Position numbers and translations under genes: made by a program
Notes under the pieces: generated by a model
The model's input: the letters and a program-made list of their open reading frames with translations, nothing else
Told to the model about the DNA's origin: nothing
Database searches by the model: none
Shown: positions 43,189 to 52,778 of the stretch, in pieces
Layout of the letters: each line of letters begins with the position of its first letter
How positions within the stretch are numbered: position 1 is the first letter of the stretch
NCBI RefSeq assembly: GCF_000600085.1
Contig: NZ_CP006821.1
Span: 124,001-188,000, forward strand
Reading direction: 5' to 3'
Length of the DNA stretch: 64,000 nucleotides
From: Helicobacter pylori oki112
GTDB taxonomy: Bacteria > Campylobacterota > Campylobacteria > Campylobacterales > Helicobacteraceae

Positions 43189-43194
43189 ATTATA
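43189..43194 (-). promoter_or_regulatory. -10 box of the hrcA-grpE-dnaK promoter
   Basis: Perfect TATAAT on the minus strand, 22 bases upstream of the hrcA start and 19 bases from the CIRCE-like repeat. Confidence 0.7.
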
Positions 43195-43212
43195 GCGCAA
43201 AAAGTTAATAAT

Positions 43213-43239
43213 CTATCACTTGTTTTGAAAAAGTGATAA
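43213..43239 (-). promoter_or_regulatory. CIRCE-like HrcA operator
   Basis: The inverted repeat CTATCACTT-N9-AAGTGATAA matches the CIRCE consensus TTAGCACTC-N9-GAGTGCTAA at 13 of 18 arm positions and keeps the exact 9-base spacer. It sits at the -35 side of the hrcA promoter. In H. pylori HspR also binds this region (family knowledge), but I see no clear HAIR motif. Confidence 0.75.
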
Positions 43240-43378
43240 AAATTAACCGATTTTTCTTTAAAGTTTAGTCTATATCACTAAATTTATTTACTAGCATTAA
43301 ATTAGGATTTTTTATAGAGTTGATTTAATTTAGATCTGTTGGGCAACTAATACCTTATTATTAAAAAAACTTGTTATC

Positions 43379-44017
43379 ATGATAAACATGAACACACACA
43401 CAAGAGGCATTGACAGCGGACTGATTCATTCGCTCCAAAGCATTTCGTTATCCATGTTTAGAAAGGGTTTTTTTGGGCTTTATCAAGGCTCCATTTCGGC
43501 GCGCATTGGCGCAAATCAATTTGTGATCAATAAAAGAAACGCTGTTTTTGATCAATTGAATGAAAACACCTTACTGGTTTTGCATGACAAGATAGATTAC
43601 CGCTGGAAAGAAGCGAGCCTGGATTCGCCCATTCATGCGAGCGTGTATCGGGAGTTTTTGGACGCTAAATTCATCGCTTACGCGCGCCCTCCTTATAGTT
43701 TGGCGTATTCCTTGCGCCACAACCGATTGCTCCCTAGAGATTATTTGGGGTATCGTTCTTTGGGCGAAGAAATTTCCATTTTTAACCCCAAAGACTATGA
43801 CAGCTGGCAAGAAAGAGCGGATACAGAAATTTTACGCCAATTACAAGAGAGCAAAAAATATTTTGTTTTCATTAAGGGGTGTGGGATTTTTGCCTACCAC
43901 AGAGAGCTTTCTAAACTCATGGAAGTTTTTGATTTGATTGAAAACTCATGCAAGGTTTTACGATTGGGCGATTTAATGGATTATTGCTATAATGATGATC
44001 CACGATTGAGCGTGTAA
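43379..44017 (+). CDS. Class II aldolase/adducin-like protein
   Basis: A 212-residue cytoplasmic protein resembling the FucA/AraD-type class II aldolase fold: KGFFGLYQGSISARIGANQF (a divergent GNISxR), DSPIHASVYREF (metal-binding His region) and FAYHRELSKLMEVFDLIENS. The usual HGxxxxG and several His ligands look altered, so it may be non-catalytic or have an unusual substrate. ATG at 43379 overlaps a 12-bp palindrome TTATCATGATAA; the ATG at 43388 is an alternative start. No clear ribosome binding site. Followed 20 bases later by a small repeated protein. Confidence 0.7.
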   Translation: MINMNTHTRGIDSGLIHSLQSISLSMFRKGFFGLYQGSISARIGANQFVINKRNAVFDQLNENTLLVLHDKIDYRWKEASLDSPIHASVYREFLDAKFIAYARPPYSLAYSLRHNRLLPRDYLGYRSLGEEISIFNPKDYDSWQERADTEILRQLQESKKYFVFIKGCGIFAYHRELSKLMEVFDLIENSCKVLRLGDLMDYCYNDDPRLSV

Positions 44018-44037
44018 AAAGCTAAAAAGGATAAAAC

Positions 44038-44334
44038 ATGACCATCAACACCCATTACACCCCTAATTTCACGCAGCTCCAAACCTTGAACAATATCAAT
44101 AATGACGCAACCATAAAGGACAGGAATCAAGTAGAGCAGGATTTACAACAAAGCAGCATTCAAGATGGTTTCAGCCAAGATAATACGCAAAACGCCCCTG
44201 ATTTTGACCGATTACAAACTTTAAACGCTATCAATAACGACGGCGAGATTAAAGATAAATCCCAAGTTGAAAAAAGCCTTATTGATGGCGGAAATACCCC
44301 TGAAATTTATTCCAGCCTAGACACATACGCTTAA
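44038..44334 (+). CDS. Small protein with two internal repeats
   Basis: A 98-residue polar protein of unknown function (HP0113 counterpart, memory). Two copies of a ~25-residue unit are visible: QLQTLNNINNDATIKDRNQV (about 17-36) and RLQTLNAINNDGEIKDKSQV (about 60-79), each followed by an E-x-x-L turn. It has no signal peptide or membrane helix. AAGGA precedes the ATG. It sits convergent with the flagellin-glycosylation gene and near flaB; a link to flagella is only positional. Confidence 0.75.
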   Translation: MTINTHYTPNFTQLQTLNNINNDATIKDRNQVEQDLQQSSIQDGFSQDNTQNAPDFDRLQTLNAINNDGEIKDKSQVEKSLIDGGNTPEIYSSLDTYA

Positions 44335-44345
44335 AAAGGGGTGTT

Positions 44346-46229
44346 TTACCATTCCTTCAAAGCCATTTTGATCGCTTCTATCACGCAATCCATCCCGCCC
44401 GCTAAACTAAAAAGCCAGTATTTGTGCGCGTAAATGTATTCTAATTGCTTAGCCCTTAATTCGTCTTCATTACTCGTTTTCTTGCACACGATTTCAGCGA
44501 TGTGCAATTCCTGGTGGAAAATGTAAGATTGTATCGCATCCATAAAATACGAATTGAATCGCTTGTCATCAAAAAGCTCTTTAACGTTATCAATTTCAGT
44601 GCTCAAATTTTCTAATTCCTTAAAATCCAACTCTTCTAATTTGTTTTTTTCATGAAGCTTTTCCACTTCTTCTAAAAACTCTGCCACCTTTAAAAACGCT
44701 TCTTCAACTTGCGTTTTTTTCTCATTGGCGTATTTGATGATCTCTTCGCATTTTTGTTTGGCGATCTTTAAATTTTTAGTCTGTTCTGATTGAGTGGGAT
44801 AAATAAGGTTGATAGGAGGCTTTGGCTTGGATTTGTCTATTTTTTCGCACACTTCTTTAAAAGGCATTTCTTTAGTCCCTTTAATCCTAGCCCCCCCTTC
44901 AGTAGCGTTAATGACTTCTAGTTTATAGGGCGTGTTAAAAATATCTTTTTCAAAAAATTCTAAGAAAAGCTTCCACACTAAAGTGGTCTCTACTTCCCCA
45001 TTACCCCCGTATTTTTCTATAAAAATCTTGTCTTTATCTTTTTTAGGTTTGATCTCCCTATCGCCATAAATCGCCCCACTGGCATGGCTGTTACCGCTTT
45101 GTGAAAAGCTCAAATCTTGCCCAATAAACACGCACCTTTTGAAACGAGAATGCACCACTAATTCATACGCCATGTTCGCTGCGCTCATGCCTATGCCCAC
45201 ATAACCATACTGGTGCAAATCAAAAAGGTTGGTGTAACCAAAGGGGCGGAAACTGAATTGCTTAACCCCCTTTTTAATCGCTTGAATCAATCGTTTATGC
45301 ACAATGGAAGTCAGAGCAAAAATAACGCCTTCTTGAAAATCTAAGGGGGTTTCTTCATAGAATTTCGCCGTTAAATCCACCCTTTCTAAAGACAGCACAA
45401 TATCAGGCTTGATACCGGCTTTAGCCAAAATAGGGAAAGAAGCGTCTATGCAAAAAAGCGTCGCATAAGGAGCGATTTCTTTTAAAAGGGGGAGTTGCCT
45501 ATTTAAACTAGGCCCGGTTGAAACAATGATAGCGGTGTCTCTGTTTTTTAAAGCGCTCACAAAATCCACTAAACTAGGACTTTTGATGACTTCAGGCAAA
45601 TTAGCGGCATGCTGTTTGATGCCTATGAGTGCGTCTTTAGCATCATTGCCTACGCTAATAGCGCCATGCTCTAAAGCGCGCGTGAAATGCTGGTTGATTT
45701 CTATCATTTGACTAGAATATCGTTCATAATAAGCGTTAAAAAGTTTTAAATCATACATTCTTGCGTATAAACGAGACTTTTTATCCATATCAAATAATGA
45801 AGCGATCATGTTGTAATTGCAAAAACTTGCATGCAATAAAATCAAACGATTTTCTAAAATCTCAGTGGAAAAATCCAAAAGATTCAGCACAATGAAAATA
45901 ATTTCTATTTCAGGCTCAATGACCACCAAGCGTTTTAAATTGCCATTGCCTAAAAGCAAGCGGTAAAACACCCCATTACCCAAGCCAAAATAATACAAAT
46001 AAGGATAAAGCATGTAAATTTCGCTATTTTTATATAGCTCTAAGCTTGAATCTAGCGGGCTTTTTTCAAATAAGGGCGTGTTTGTTTCTTTATCTAAGAG
46101 ATTGAAATTCGCGCTATCATTCCCTAAAAACACTTCGTATTTTTTGTTTTCTTTAATGGCTTTGAGTTGTGCGAACAAAAGAGGGTCTTTTTTGAAAAGA
46201 GCTTGTAAGTTTTTTTGATAAATATCCAT
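44346..46229 (-). CDS. Motility accessory factor (Maf/DUF115), flagellin glycosylation
   Basis: A 627-residue Maf-family protein, thought to transfer pseudaminic acid onto flagellins. The DUF115 core (about 200-430) contains DTAIIVSTGPSLNRQLPLL, LFCIDASFPILAKAG and CVFIGQDLSFSQSGNSHASG. The C-terminal third is helical. It lies directly downstream of flaB, an obvious partner. Counterpart of HP0114, required for flagellin glycosylation in published work (memory). Confidence 0.9.
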   Translation of the reverse strand: MDIYQKNLQALFKKDPLLFAQLKAIKENKKYEVFLGNDSANFNLLDKETNTPLFEKSPLDSSLELYKNSEIYMLYPYLYYFGLGNGVFYRLLLGNGNLKRLVVIEPEIEIIFIVLNLLDFSTEILENRLILLHASFCNYNMIASLFDMDKKSRLYARMYDLKLFNAYYERYSSQMIEINQHFTRALEHGAISVGNDAKDALIGIKQHAANLPEVIKSPSLVDFVSALKNRDTAIIVSTGPSLNRQLPLLKEIAPYATLFCIDASFPILAKAGIKPDIVLSLERVDLTAKFYEETPLDFQEGVIFALTSIVHKRLIQAIKKGVKQFSFRPFGYTNLFDLHQYGYVGIGMSAANMAYELVVHSRFKRCVFIGQDLSFSQSGNSHASGAIYGDREIKPKKDKDKIFIEKYGGNGEVETTLVWKLFLEFFEKDIFNTPYKLEVINATEGGARIKGTKEMPFKEVCEKIDKSKPKPPINLIYPTQSEQTKNLKIAKQKCEEIIKYANEKKTQVEEAFLKVAEFLEEVEKLHEKNKLEELDFKELENLSTEIDNVKELFDDKRFNSYFMDAIQSYIFHQELHIAEIVCKKTSNEDELRAKQLEYIYAHKYWLFSLAGGMDCVIEAIKMALKEW

Positions 46230-46268
46230 TATTTTAACTTATAAAAATAGCTTATAAAAAAGGCTAAC

Positions 46269-46287
46269 GCCCCTTTGAATCAAGGGC
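46269..46287 (-). terminator. Terminator after flaB
   Basis: GCCCTTGATTCAAAGGGGC on the minus strand forms a stem right after the flaB stop; a T6 run follows 8 bases later. Confidence 0.5.
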
Positions 46288-46289
46288 TG

Positions 46290-47834
46290 TTATTGTAAAA
46301 GCCTTAAGACATTCTGTTGCACCGCATTCGCTTGCGCCATAGCAAAACTCCCGCTTTGCGCCAAAATATTGTATTTAGAAAAGTTCGCGCTCTCTTCAGC
46401 AAAATCCACATCTCTGATTTGAGATTCAGCCGCTTTAACATTCACTTGGGTTACAGAAATATTATTAATGGTGGTAACCAATTCCATTTGCACCGAACCC
46501 ATATCAGATCGGATCTTGTCTAATTGCGTGCGCGCAGAATCTGCCATATCCATCACAATCATCGCCCCTTTAAGGCTTGTTACCCCAGCCCCTATACCTT
46601 GAGAATTGGTCTCCGCTTGCGCGCCATTAGCGTTCGCTCCAGCTGCTGAAGCCACATTCGCATCAAAAATGCCCCTAACCGCTCTCAAATTCACGGTGTA
46701 TTCTGCCACCCCTTGAGCGGAATGAAAGCCCACATGGCTAAAATTCACACCGCTCACAATGATGTCTCTAGCGTCAGTTCTGGTCAAGGTTAAGCGCCCA
46801 ATAACCGCATGTTGTGTCCCAGAAATCCCTGCAAAATTCCCTCCCCCAAAAACCTGGCCGCTCGCGCTCGCTGCATGCACAGAAATCGCGCGCCCATCAA
46901 TGGAGTGCAAATTAATGCGCCCTTGAATATCCAAGCTCGCTTCCACGCCGGTGCGATCTTTGACGGAGTTAATGGCGTTAGTCAACCTCCCGTCAGCGTC
47001 GTTTTTATGCACATCATTCACGGTCCCAATTTCTACGCCATTAATGGTGAGCTCTCTCACGGTTCCTGATTGCACGGGAGTGCCGCCGGTGGCCATGACA
47101 TTATAAGAAGCCCTAACGCCTAAAGTGTTAGAAAAACGATTGATGATTTCGCTTAACGCCCCAATCCCAGTGCCAGCGCTTGTAGAAATACGCACGGTTT
47201 CAATCTTATAATCATTCACGCCATTGACTTGTTTGAAATTCAATCCCACTTCAGTCAAGTTTTGTGCCGCTGCACTAGCGAGCATGCCTGCACCGCTAAA
47301 AGAAGAAGTTTCCATGCGCACATGCCCAATCTTATCTGAGCTCGTTGAGCCAATAGACGCCTTAACCGTGGTGTTAGAATACGCGCCAATTTGAAATTCT
47401 TTGTTAGAAAAACTTCCTGAAAGCATTTGTTGGCCGTTAAAGCTTGTGGTGTTAGCGATATTGTCTAGTTCTTCTAACAACCTTTGAATATCGCTTTGGA
47501 GCGCTCTTCGGCTTTCTAAAGTTTGCCCATCTTGAGCGGCTTGAACGGCTTTGGTTTTAATGGTGTCTAAGATTTTGATTTGTTCATCCATCGCTTTATC
47601 AGCGGTTTGAACCATACCAATAGCGTCATTAGCGTTGCGGATCGCTTGACCCAAATTCGCGCTTTGACTCCTTAAGCTATCAGCGATCGCCATCCCACTA
47701 GAATCGTCAGCGGCTTTATTGATCCTAAGTCCTGAGCTTAACTTTTCAAGCGAGCTTGAAAGGTCTCTGTTGTTTTGAACCCCTACCGCATGAGAAGTTA
47801 AAGCGGCGATATTGGTATTTATCCTAAAACTCAT
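46290..47834 (-). CDS. flaB: Minor flagellin FlaB
   Basis: A 514-residue flagellin with conserved helical ends ([20 protein letters not shown] start; [18 protein letters not shown] end) and a variable centre rich in Ser/Thr sites for pseudaminic acid. FlaB forms the hook-proximal part of the filament. It has its own sigma-54 promoter. The downstream Maf protein probably glycosylates it. Confidence 0.97.
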   Translation of the reverse strand: MSFRINTNIAALTSHAVGVQNNRDLSSSLEKLSSGLRINKAADDSSGMAIADSLRSQSANLGQAIRNANDAIGMVQTADKAMDEQIKILDTIKTKAVQAAQDGQTLESRRALQSDIQRLLEELDNIANTTSFNGQQMLSGSFSNKEFQIGAYSNTTVKASIGSTSSDKIGHVRMETSSFSGAGMLASAAAQNLTEVGLNFKQVNGVNDYKIETVRISTSAGTGIGALSEIINRFSNTLGVRASYNVMATGGTPVQSGTVRELTINGVEIGTVNDVHKNDADGRLTNAINSVKDRTGVEASLDIQGRINLHSIDGRAISVHAASASGQVFGGGNFAGISGTQHAVIGRLTLTRTDARDIIVSGVNFSHVGFHSAQGVAEYTVNLRAVRGIFDANVASAAGANANGAQAETNSQGIGAGVTSLKGAMIVMDMADSARTQLDKIRSDMGSVQMELVTTINNISVTQVNVKAAESQIRDVDFAEESANFSKYNILAQSGSFAMAQANAVQQNVLRLLQ

Positions 47835-47870
47835 GTTTGCATCCTTTGCATAGATATTTGCTATTAGTCA

Positions 47871-47887
47871 AGCAAAGGGTGTTCCAA
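47871..47887 (-). promoter_or_regulatory. Sigma-54 promoter of flaB
   Basis: The minus strand reads TTGGAACACCCTTTGCT: GG (-24) and GC (-12) separated by exactly 10 bases, the RpoN consensus. FlaB is a class 2 flagellar gene under FlgR/RpoN in H. pylori (family knowledge). Confidence 0.9.
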
Positions 47888-47950
47888 CTCTTTGATTTTT
47901 AGCGCCGCTATCGTTTTTATGGTTTAATAGGGCGTTTAGTCAAAATTCTA

Positions 47951-47959
47951 TGCTACAAT
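47951..47959 (+). promoter_or_regulatory. topA promoter, extended -10
   Basis: TGCTACAAT, an extended -10, lies about 41 bases before the topA ATG. Confidence 0.6.
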
Positions 47960-47999
47960 CATTCATTAATAGGTATAAACATTTTATTAAAGGCGTTCA

Positions 48000-50210
48000 A
48001 TGAAGCACCTTATTATTGTAGAATCCCCAGCAAAAGCCAAAACCATTAAAAATTTTTTGGATAAAAATTACGAAGTCATCGCCTCTAAAGGGCATGTTAG
48101 GGATTTATCCAAATTCGCTTTAGGCATTAAGATTGATGAAACAGGCTTCACTCCTAATTATGTCGTGGATAAAGATCATAAAGAACTTGTCAAACAAATC
48201 ATAGAGCTTTCTAAAAAAGCATCTATTACTTATATTGCTACCGATGAAGACAGAGAGGGGGAAGCGATAGGTTATCATGTGGCATGTTTGATTGGAGGGA
48301 AATTGGAGAGCTATCCTAGGATTGTTTTTCATGAGATCACGCAAAATGCGATTTTAAACGCTCTAAAAACCCCACGAAAAATTGACATGTCTAAGGTCAA
48401 TGCCCAACAAGCCAGGCGTTTTTTAGATCGGATCGTGGGTTTTAAGCTCAGCTCGTTGATTTCATCTAAAATCACTAAAGGTTTGAGCGCTGGGCGGGTG
48501 CAAAGCGCGGCTTTAAAGCTTGTGATTGATAGAGAAAGGGGAATCAAAGCCTTTAAGCCTTTAACCTACTTCACGCTAGACGCTTATTTTGAGCCGCATT
48601 TAGAAGCGCAACTCATCAGCTATAAGGGCAACAAACTCAAAGCCCAAGAACTCATTGATGAAAAAAAAGCTCAAGAGATTAAAAACGAATTAGAAAAAGA
48701 AAGCTATATTATTTCTAGTATCGTTAAAAAGTCTAAAAAATCCCCCACACCGCCCCCTTTCATGACTTCCACTTTACAGCAAAGCGCTTCCAGTCTTTTA
48801 GGCTTTTCGCCTACAAAAACCATGAGTATCGCTCAAAAATTGTATGAAGGCGTAGCCACCCCGCAAGGCGTTATGGGGGTGATCACTTACATGAGGACCG
48901 ATAGCTTGAATATCGCTAAAGAGGCTTTAGAAGAAGCGAGGGATAAGATTTTAAAAGACTATGGCAAAGACTACTTACCCCCTAAAGCCAAAGTCTATTC
49001 CAGCAAGAATAAAAACGCCCAAGAAGCCCATGAAGCGATCAGGCCCACTTCTATTATTTTAGAGCCAAACGCTTTAAAAGACTACCTTAAGCCTGAAGAA
49101 TTAAGGCTCTATACTTTAATTTACAAACGCTTTTTAGCTTCTCAAATGCAAGACGCTCTTTTTGAAAGCCAAAGCGTGGTTGTGGCTTGCGAAAAAGGCG
49201 AGTTTAAAGCGAGTGGCAGAAAACTCCTTTTTGATGGCTATTATAAAATTTTAGGCAATGACGATAAGGACAAATTGCTCCCCAATTTGAAAGAAAATGA
49301 CCCCATTAAATTAGAAAAACTAGAGAGCAACGCCCATGTTACAGAGCCTCCAACGCGCTATTCAGAAGCGAGTTTGATTAAAGTTTTAGAAAGTTTAGGC
49401 ATAGGCAGGCCTAGCACCTACGCCCCAACGATTTCTCTTTTACAAAACAGAGACTACATCAAGGTAGAAAAAAAGCAAATCAGTGCTTTAGAGAGCGCTT
49501 TTAAAGTGATAGAAATTTTAGAAAAGCATTTTGAAGAGATTGTGGATTCCAAATTCAGCGCTTCTTTAGAAGAGGAACTGGACAATATCGCTCAAAATAA
49601 AGCCGACTACCAGCAAGTCTTAAAGGACTTTTACTACCCTTTTATGGATAAAATTGAAGCCGGGAAAAAGAATATCATCTCTCAAAAAGTGCATGAAAAA
49701 ACCGGCCAATCATGCCCTAAATGCGGAGGAGAATTAGTCAAAAAGAATAGCCGTTATGGGGAGTTTATCGCTTGCAACAATTACCCTAAATGCAAATATA
49801 TCAAACAAACTGAGAACGCTAATAATGAAGCCAAGCAAGAATTGTGCGAAAAATGCGGAGGGGAAATGGTGCAAAAATTCAGCAGAAACGGGGCGTTTTT
49901 GGCTTGCAACAACTACCCTGAATGCAAAAACACCAAATCGTTAAAAAACACCCCTAACGCAAAAGAAATAATAGAAGGCGTGAAATGCCCAGAATGCGGA
50001 GGGGATATTGCCTTAAAAAGGAGTAAGAAAGGCTCGTTTTATGGCTGTAACAATTACCCTAAATGCCATTTTTTATCCAACCATAAGCCCATCAACAAGC
50101 GTTGTGAAAAATGCCATTATTTGATGAGCGAAAGAATCTATCGCAAAAAAAAGGCGCATGAATGCATTAAATGCAAAGAGCGCGTGTTTTTAGAGGAAGA
50201 TAATGGCTAA
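48000..50210 (+). CDS. topA: DNA topoisomerase I
   Basis: A 736-residue type IA topoisomerase that relaxes negative supercoils. It has a TOPRIM domain (KHLIIVESPAKAKTIKNFL; acidic triad in TDEDREGEAIGYH), catalytic Tyr297 in GVITYMRTDS, and three full C-terminal zinc modules (CPKCGG..CNNYPKC, CEKCGG..CNNYPEC, CPECGG..CNNYPKC) plus a degenerate fourth (CEKCHYLM..CIKC). Its end overlaps the next gene by 8 bases. Supercoiling control matters in H. pylori, which has few other global regulators. Confidence 0.98.
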   Translation: MKHLIIVESPAKAKTIKNFLDKNYEVIASKGHVRDLSKFALGIKIDETGFTPNYVVDKDHKELVKQIIELSKKASITYIATDEDREGEAIGYHVACLIGGKLESYPRIVFHEITQNAILNALKTPRKIDMSKVNAQQARRFLDRIVGFKLSSLISSKITKGLSAGRVQSAALKLVIDRERGIKAFKPLTYFTLDAYFEPHLEAQLISYKGNKLKAQELIDEKKAQEIKNELEKESYIISSIVKKSKKSPTPPPFMTSTLQQSASSLLGFSPTKTMSIAQKLYEGVATPQGVMGVITYMRTDSLNIAKEALEEARDKILKDYGKDYLPPKAKVYSSKNKNAQEAHEAIRPTSIILEPNALKDYLKPEELRLYTLIYKRFLASQMQDALFESQSVVVACEKGEFKASGRKLLFDGYYKILGNDDKDKLLPNLKENDPIKLEKLESNAHVTEPPTRYSEASLIKVLESLGIGRPSTYAPTISLLQNRDYIKVEKKQISALESAFKVIEILEKHFEEIVDSKFSASLEEELDNIAQNKADYQQVLKDFYYPFMDKIEAGKKNIISQKVHEKTGQSCPKCGGELVKKNSRYGEFIACNNYPKCKYIKQTENANNEAKQELCEKCGGEMVQKFSRNGAFLACNNYPECKNTKSLKNTPNAKEIIEGVKCPECGGDIALKRSKKGSFYGCNNYPKCHFLSNHKPINKRCEKCHYLMSERIYRKKKAHECIKCKERVFLEEDNG

Positions 50211-51138
50211 AGAAAATCCGCCTGTCGTTTTTGGGCCTGTTTTATCCAGGCGTTTTGGGAAGTCTTTGGGCGTGGATCTATCGCCCTCTAAAAAACAATG
50301 CAATTACAATTGCATTTATTGCGAGTTGGGCAAAGCCAAGCCAATTGAGTGCATGGAAGAAGTGATAAAAGTAGAAATCTTGATTAGCGCCATTCAAAAC
50401 GCCCTAAACAACCTCACCACCCCCATTGATGTTTTAACCATTACCGCTAATGGCGAACCCACTCTATACCCTCATTTATTAGAGCTTATCCAAAGCGTCA
50501 AGCCTTTTTTAAAGGGCGTTAAAACTTTGATCTTAAGCAACGGTTCACTATTTTATGAGCCAAAGGTCCAGCAAGCCTTAAAGGAATTTGACATCGTTAA
50601 ATTTTCTTTAGACGCTATTGATTTGAAAGCCTTTGAAAGAGTGGATAAGCCCTATTCTAAAGACATTAACAAGATTTTAGAGGGGATTTTGTGCTTTTCT
50701 CAAATTTATCAAGGGCAACTGGTGGCTGAAGTGCTGTTGATTAAAGGCGTGAATGATAGCGCGAACAACTTAAAACTCATCGCTGCATTTTTAAAAAAAA
50801 TCAATGTCGCTAGAGTGGATTTAAGCACCATAGACAGGCCCTCAAGCTTTAAAGCCCCTAAATTGAGCGAAGATGAATTATTAAAATGCTCTTTATTTTT
50901 TGAAGGGCTTTGCGTGAGTTTGCCTAAACGATCCACTGCTCAAGCTGATCAAGCCAAAAAATTGATTTCTTGCGGTATAGATGAATTGCTCGCTTTAATT
51001 TCCAGGCGCCCTTTAAGCGCAGAAGAAGCCCCCCTAATACTAGATCCTAACACCTTTAAGCATTTAGAAACTTTATTAAACCACAAGCAAATTACGATTA
51101 AAAAAGTCGGCTCTTTGGAGTTTTATTGCGCGTTTTAA
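50203..51138 (+). CDS. Radical SAM protein
   Basis: A 311-residue radical SAM enzyme. The iron-sulfur motif CNYNCIYC follows the family-typical FGPVLSRRFGKSLGVDLSPS. ITANGEPTLYPHL is the GxE-type glycine region. It belongs to a family of uncharacterised radical SAM proteins with a C-terminal regulatory extension. Start overlaps topA by 8 bases. Substrate unknown. Confidence 0.85.
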   Translation: MAKENPPVVFGPVLSRRFGKSLGVDLSPSKKQCNYNCIYCELGKAKPIECMEEVIKVEILISAIQNALNNLTTPIDVLTITANGEPTLYPHLLELIQSVKPFLKGVKTLILSNGSLFYEPKVQQALKEFDIVKFSLDAIDLKAFERVDKPYSKDINKILEGILCFSQIYQGQLVAEVLLIKGVNDSANNLKLIAAFLKKINVARVDLSTIDRPSSFKAPKLSEDELLKCSLFFEGLCVSLPKRSTAQADQAKKLISCGIDELLALISRRPLSAEEAPLILDPNTFKHLETLLNHKQITIKKVGSLEFYCAF

Positions 51139-51279
51139 CCTCCATTGGTAACACATAGTTTTACCTTACTTTAAGGGAGCTTAAGCTTTTAAAAAAGTTC
51201 TCTTTTATTACCAAATAACGCCACCATAAAAAATCAAAAGCCGACAGATAATTAAAAACTTGGTGTAATGTTTTAATCG

Positions 51280-51750
51280 CTACATCCTTTTACTATAACC
51301 ATAACCCGCTTTTTCTGCTTTCTTTTCAGTATTAGCCGTTGTTTCTATTTCTTTACTAATATCAGCAACGATGTTTTGAATGATTGAAAAGCTTTGAGAG
51401 GTTGAAAGGTGGGCTTGTGGGTTTCTCATTTCAAGCATTTTAGCTTGAGCTTTAGAGCGTATTTTTAGATTTTCTTTTTGCCATTCTTCTGTAACATTAA
51501 AATCTCTAGGGTCTAGTTCTAAATAAGCGATAGAACTTGGCCTGTAAAAATTCACTTGTTTAGCGATAGCTTTTTGCGAATAGGGCAGAGATTCTAGCTC
51601 TTTTTGCAAATAAGCTATAAGCTCTTGCGCTTTTGATCCTCTTTGAGAGCGGGGTTGTTTAGAGTTTGGAAGGTGTTTTGGCTGGATAGGGGTTTGGTTT
51701 GTTTTTGCAGGTTTAGGGGTTTTGCATTCAGCCTCTATTTCTATAGCAAT
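51280..51750 (-). repeat. Duplicated 3' block, copy 1
   Basis: 471 bases identical to 52779-53249 (offset 1499) except one base (g at 51724, a at 53223). It encodes the shared C-terminal ~155 residues of two coiled-coil proteins. Confidence 0.95.
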
Positions 51751-52494
51751 ACTATCCTTAATTCCTACTTTTTTAATAAAGAATTGACTATGATTTTCTT
51801 GGCAATTTTGTTCTGCTTTTTTAACCAAATCTTTCTGTTCTTTAACCAAATCTTTCTGTTCTTTAACCAAATCTTTCTGTTCTTTAACCAAATCTTTCTG
51901 TTCTTTAACCAAATCTTTCTGTTCTTTAACCAAATCTTTCTGTTCTTTAACCAAATCTTTCTGTTCTTTAACCAAATCTTTCTGTATATTGCTTGTCTTT
52001 TGTTGTTCTTGTTCTACTTTTATTTGATTGTTAGTCTCTATATTGCTTGTCCTTTGTTTTTCTTGTTCTACTTTTATTTGGTTATTAGTCTCTATATTGC
52101 TTGTCTTTTGTTTTTCTTGTCCTAGTTCTATCCCACTCTTGTTCGCTCTATCCCTAGCGTTTTCAGCTTCCTTTTGAGTTTCAGCCACTTCTTTTTTGGA
52201 TTGGTCATCAGCAAAACACACATTCATGAGCATGGTTGTTATCGTTACTACACCTATTGTTGAATTAAGCCATGAGTTAGGGTGCGTTTTTAAATAATCA
52301 TCTGCAGTCTTAACATTCCCACATATCCAATCGCTTTTTTTAATTTGTTTTTTTATTGAGTCTTTTATCGCTTCCCAAAAAGTAATCCCCATTATAGACA
52401 CTCCCACATTCTTAAAAACTTTCTTTTCTTTTGCCGTTTTTACTAATTTCATCATCATTGTTGCAAGCATTACTAAAACTCTTATAACAGGCAT
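51280..52494 (-). CDS. Coiled-coil protein with eight KDLVKEQ heptads, paralogue 1
   Basis: A 404-residue protein of unknown function. N terminus hydrophobic/basic, then a membrane-like segment (STIGVVTITTMLMNVCFADD, about 78-97), a long coiled coil (about 98-235) including eight tandem heptads KDLVKEQ, and a C-terminal domain starting about KPAKTNQTPIQP that is identical to that of the gene at 52779. AAAGGA precedes the ATG. The leader shares a 20-base block with the paralogue's leader. Likely anchored in the envelope, with the coiled coil projecting; inference. Confidence 0.82.
   Translation of the reverse strand: MPVIRVLVMLATMMMKLVKTAKEKKVFKNVGVSIMGITFWEAIKDSIKKQIKKSDWICGNVKTADDYLKTHPNSWLNSTIGVVTITTMLMNVCFADDQSKKEVAETQKEAENARDRANKSGIELGQEKQKTSNIETNNQIKVEQEKQRTSNIETNNQIKVEQEQQKTSNIQKDLVKEQKDLVKEQKDLVKEQKDLVKEQKDLVKEQKDLVKEQKDLVKEQKDLVKKAEQNCQENHSQFFIKKVGIKDSIAIEIEAECKTPKPAKTNQTPIQPKHLPNSKQPRSQRGSKAQELIAYLQKELESLPYSQKAIAKQVNFYRPSSIAYLELDPRDFNVTEEWQKENLKIRSKAQAKMLEMRNPQAHLSTSQSFSIIQNIVADISKEIETTANTEKKAEKAGYGYSKRM
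51823..51990 (-). repeat. Eight 21-bp tandem repeats encoding heptads
   Basis: Unit starts at 51823, 51844, 51865, 51886, 51907, 51928, 51949 and 51970, each 21 bases and nearly identical, encoding KDLVKEQ. The multiple-of-three unit keeps the frame, so gain or loss of units changes coiled-coil length by one heptad. Confidence 0.95.
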
Positions 52495-52778
52495 TTAAAT
52501 CCTTTCAAAAAACAATCTTACCCATCAAAATCTTATTCTTGTAGTATATATAGTCATATTTAATCGCTATTAAACGATTGGTTTGAAAAATTGTAAGGGG
52601 CAATCCAATCAGATTTTTCTAATCCATTCCAATAAAACTTGATACAAGTTTTCCTTGATACCCAAACTCACACCCTTTTAAAGGGAGCAAACTAATAAGC
52701 GATTTTTCTATGGCAAGAAACTGACTGATGTCTTCTAGAAGATAAGAACGATTTTATAGTGTTCTTATTTTCTTATGC

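Noticed and set aside
51823-51990. CRISPR-like regular 21-bp repeats
   Set aside because: Units are contiguous with no spacers, lie in frame inside a gene and encode a heptad; no cas genes nearby.
51643-52125. 160-codon plus-strand frame rich in Phe/Leu opposite the coiled-coil gene
   Set aside because: It is a reflection of the 21-bp repeats (NQIFLFF units) on the antisense strand. The sense frame has a ribosome binding site and a conserved paralogue.
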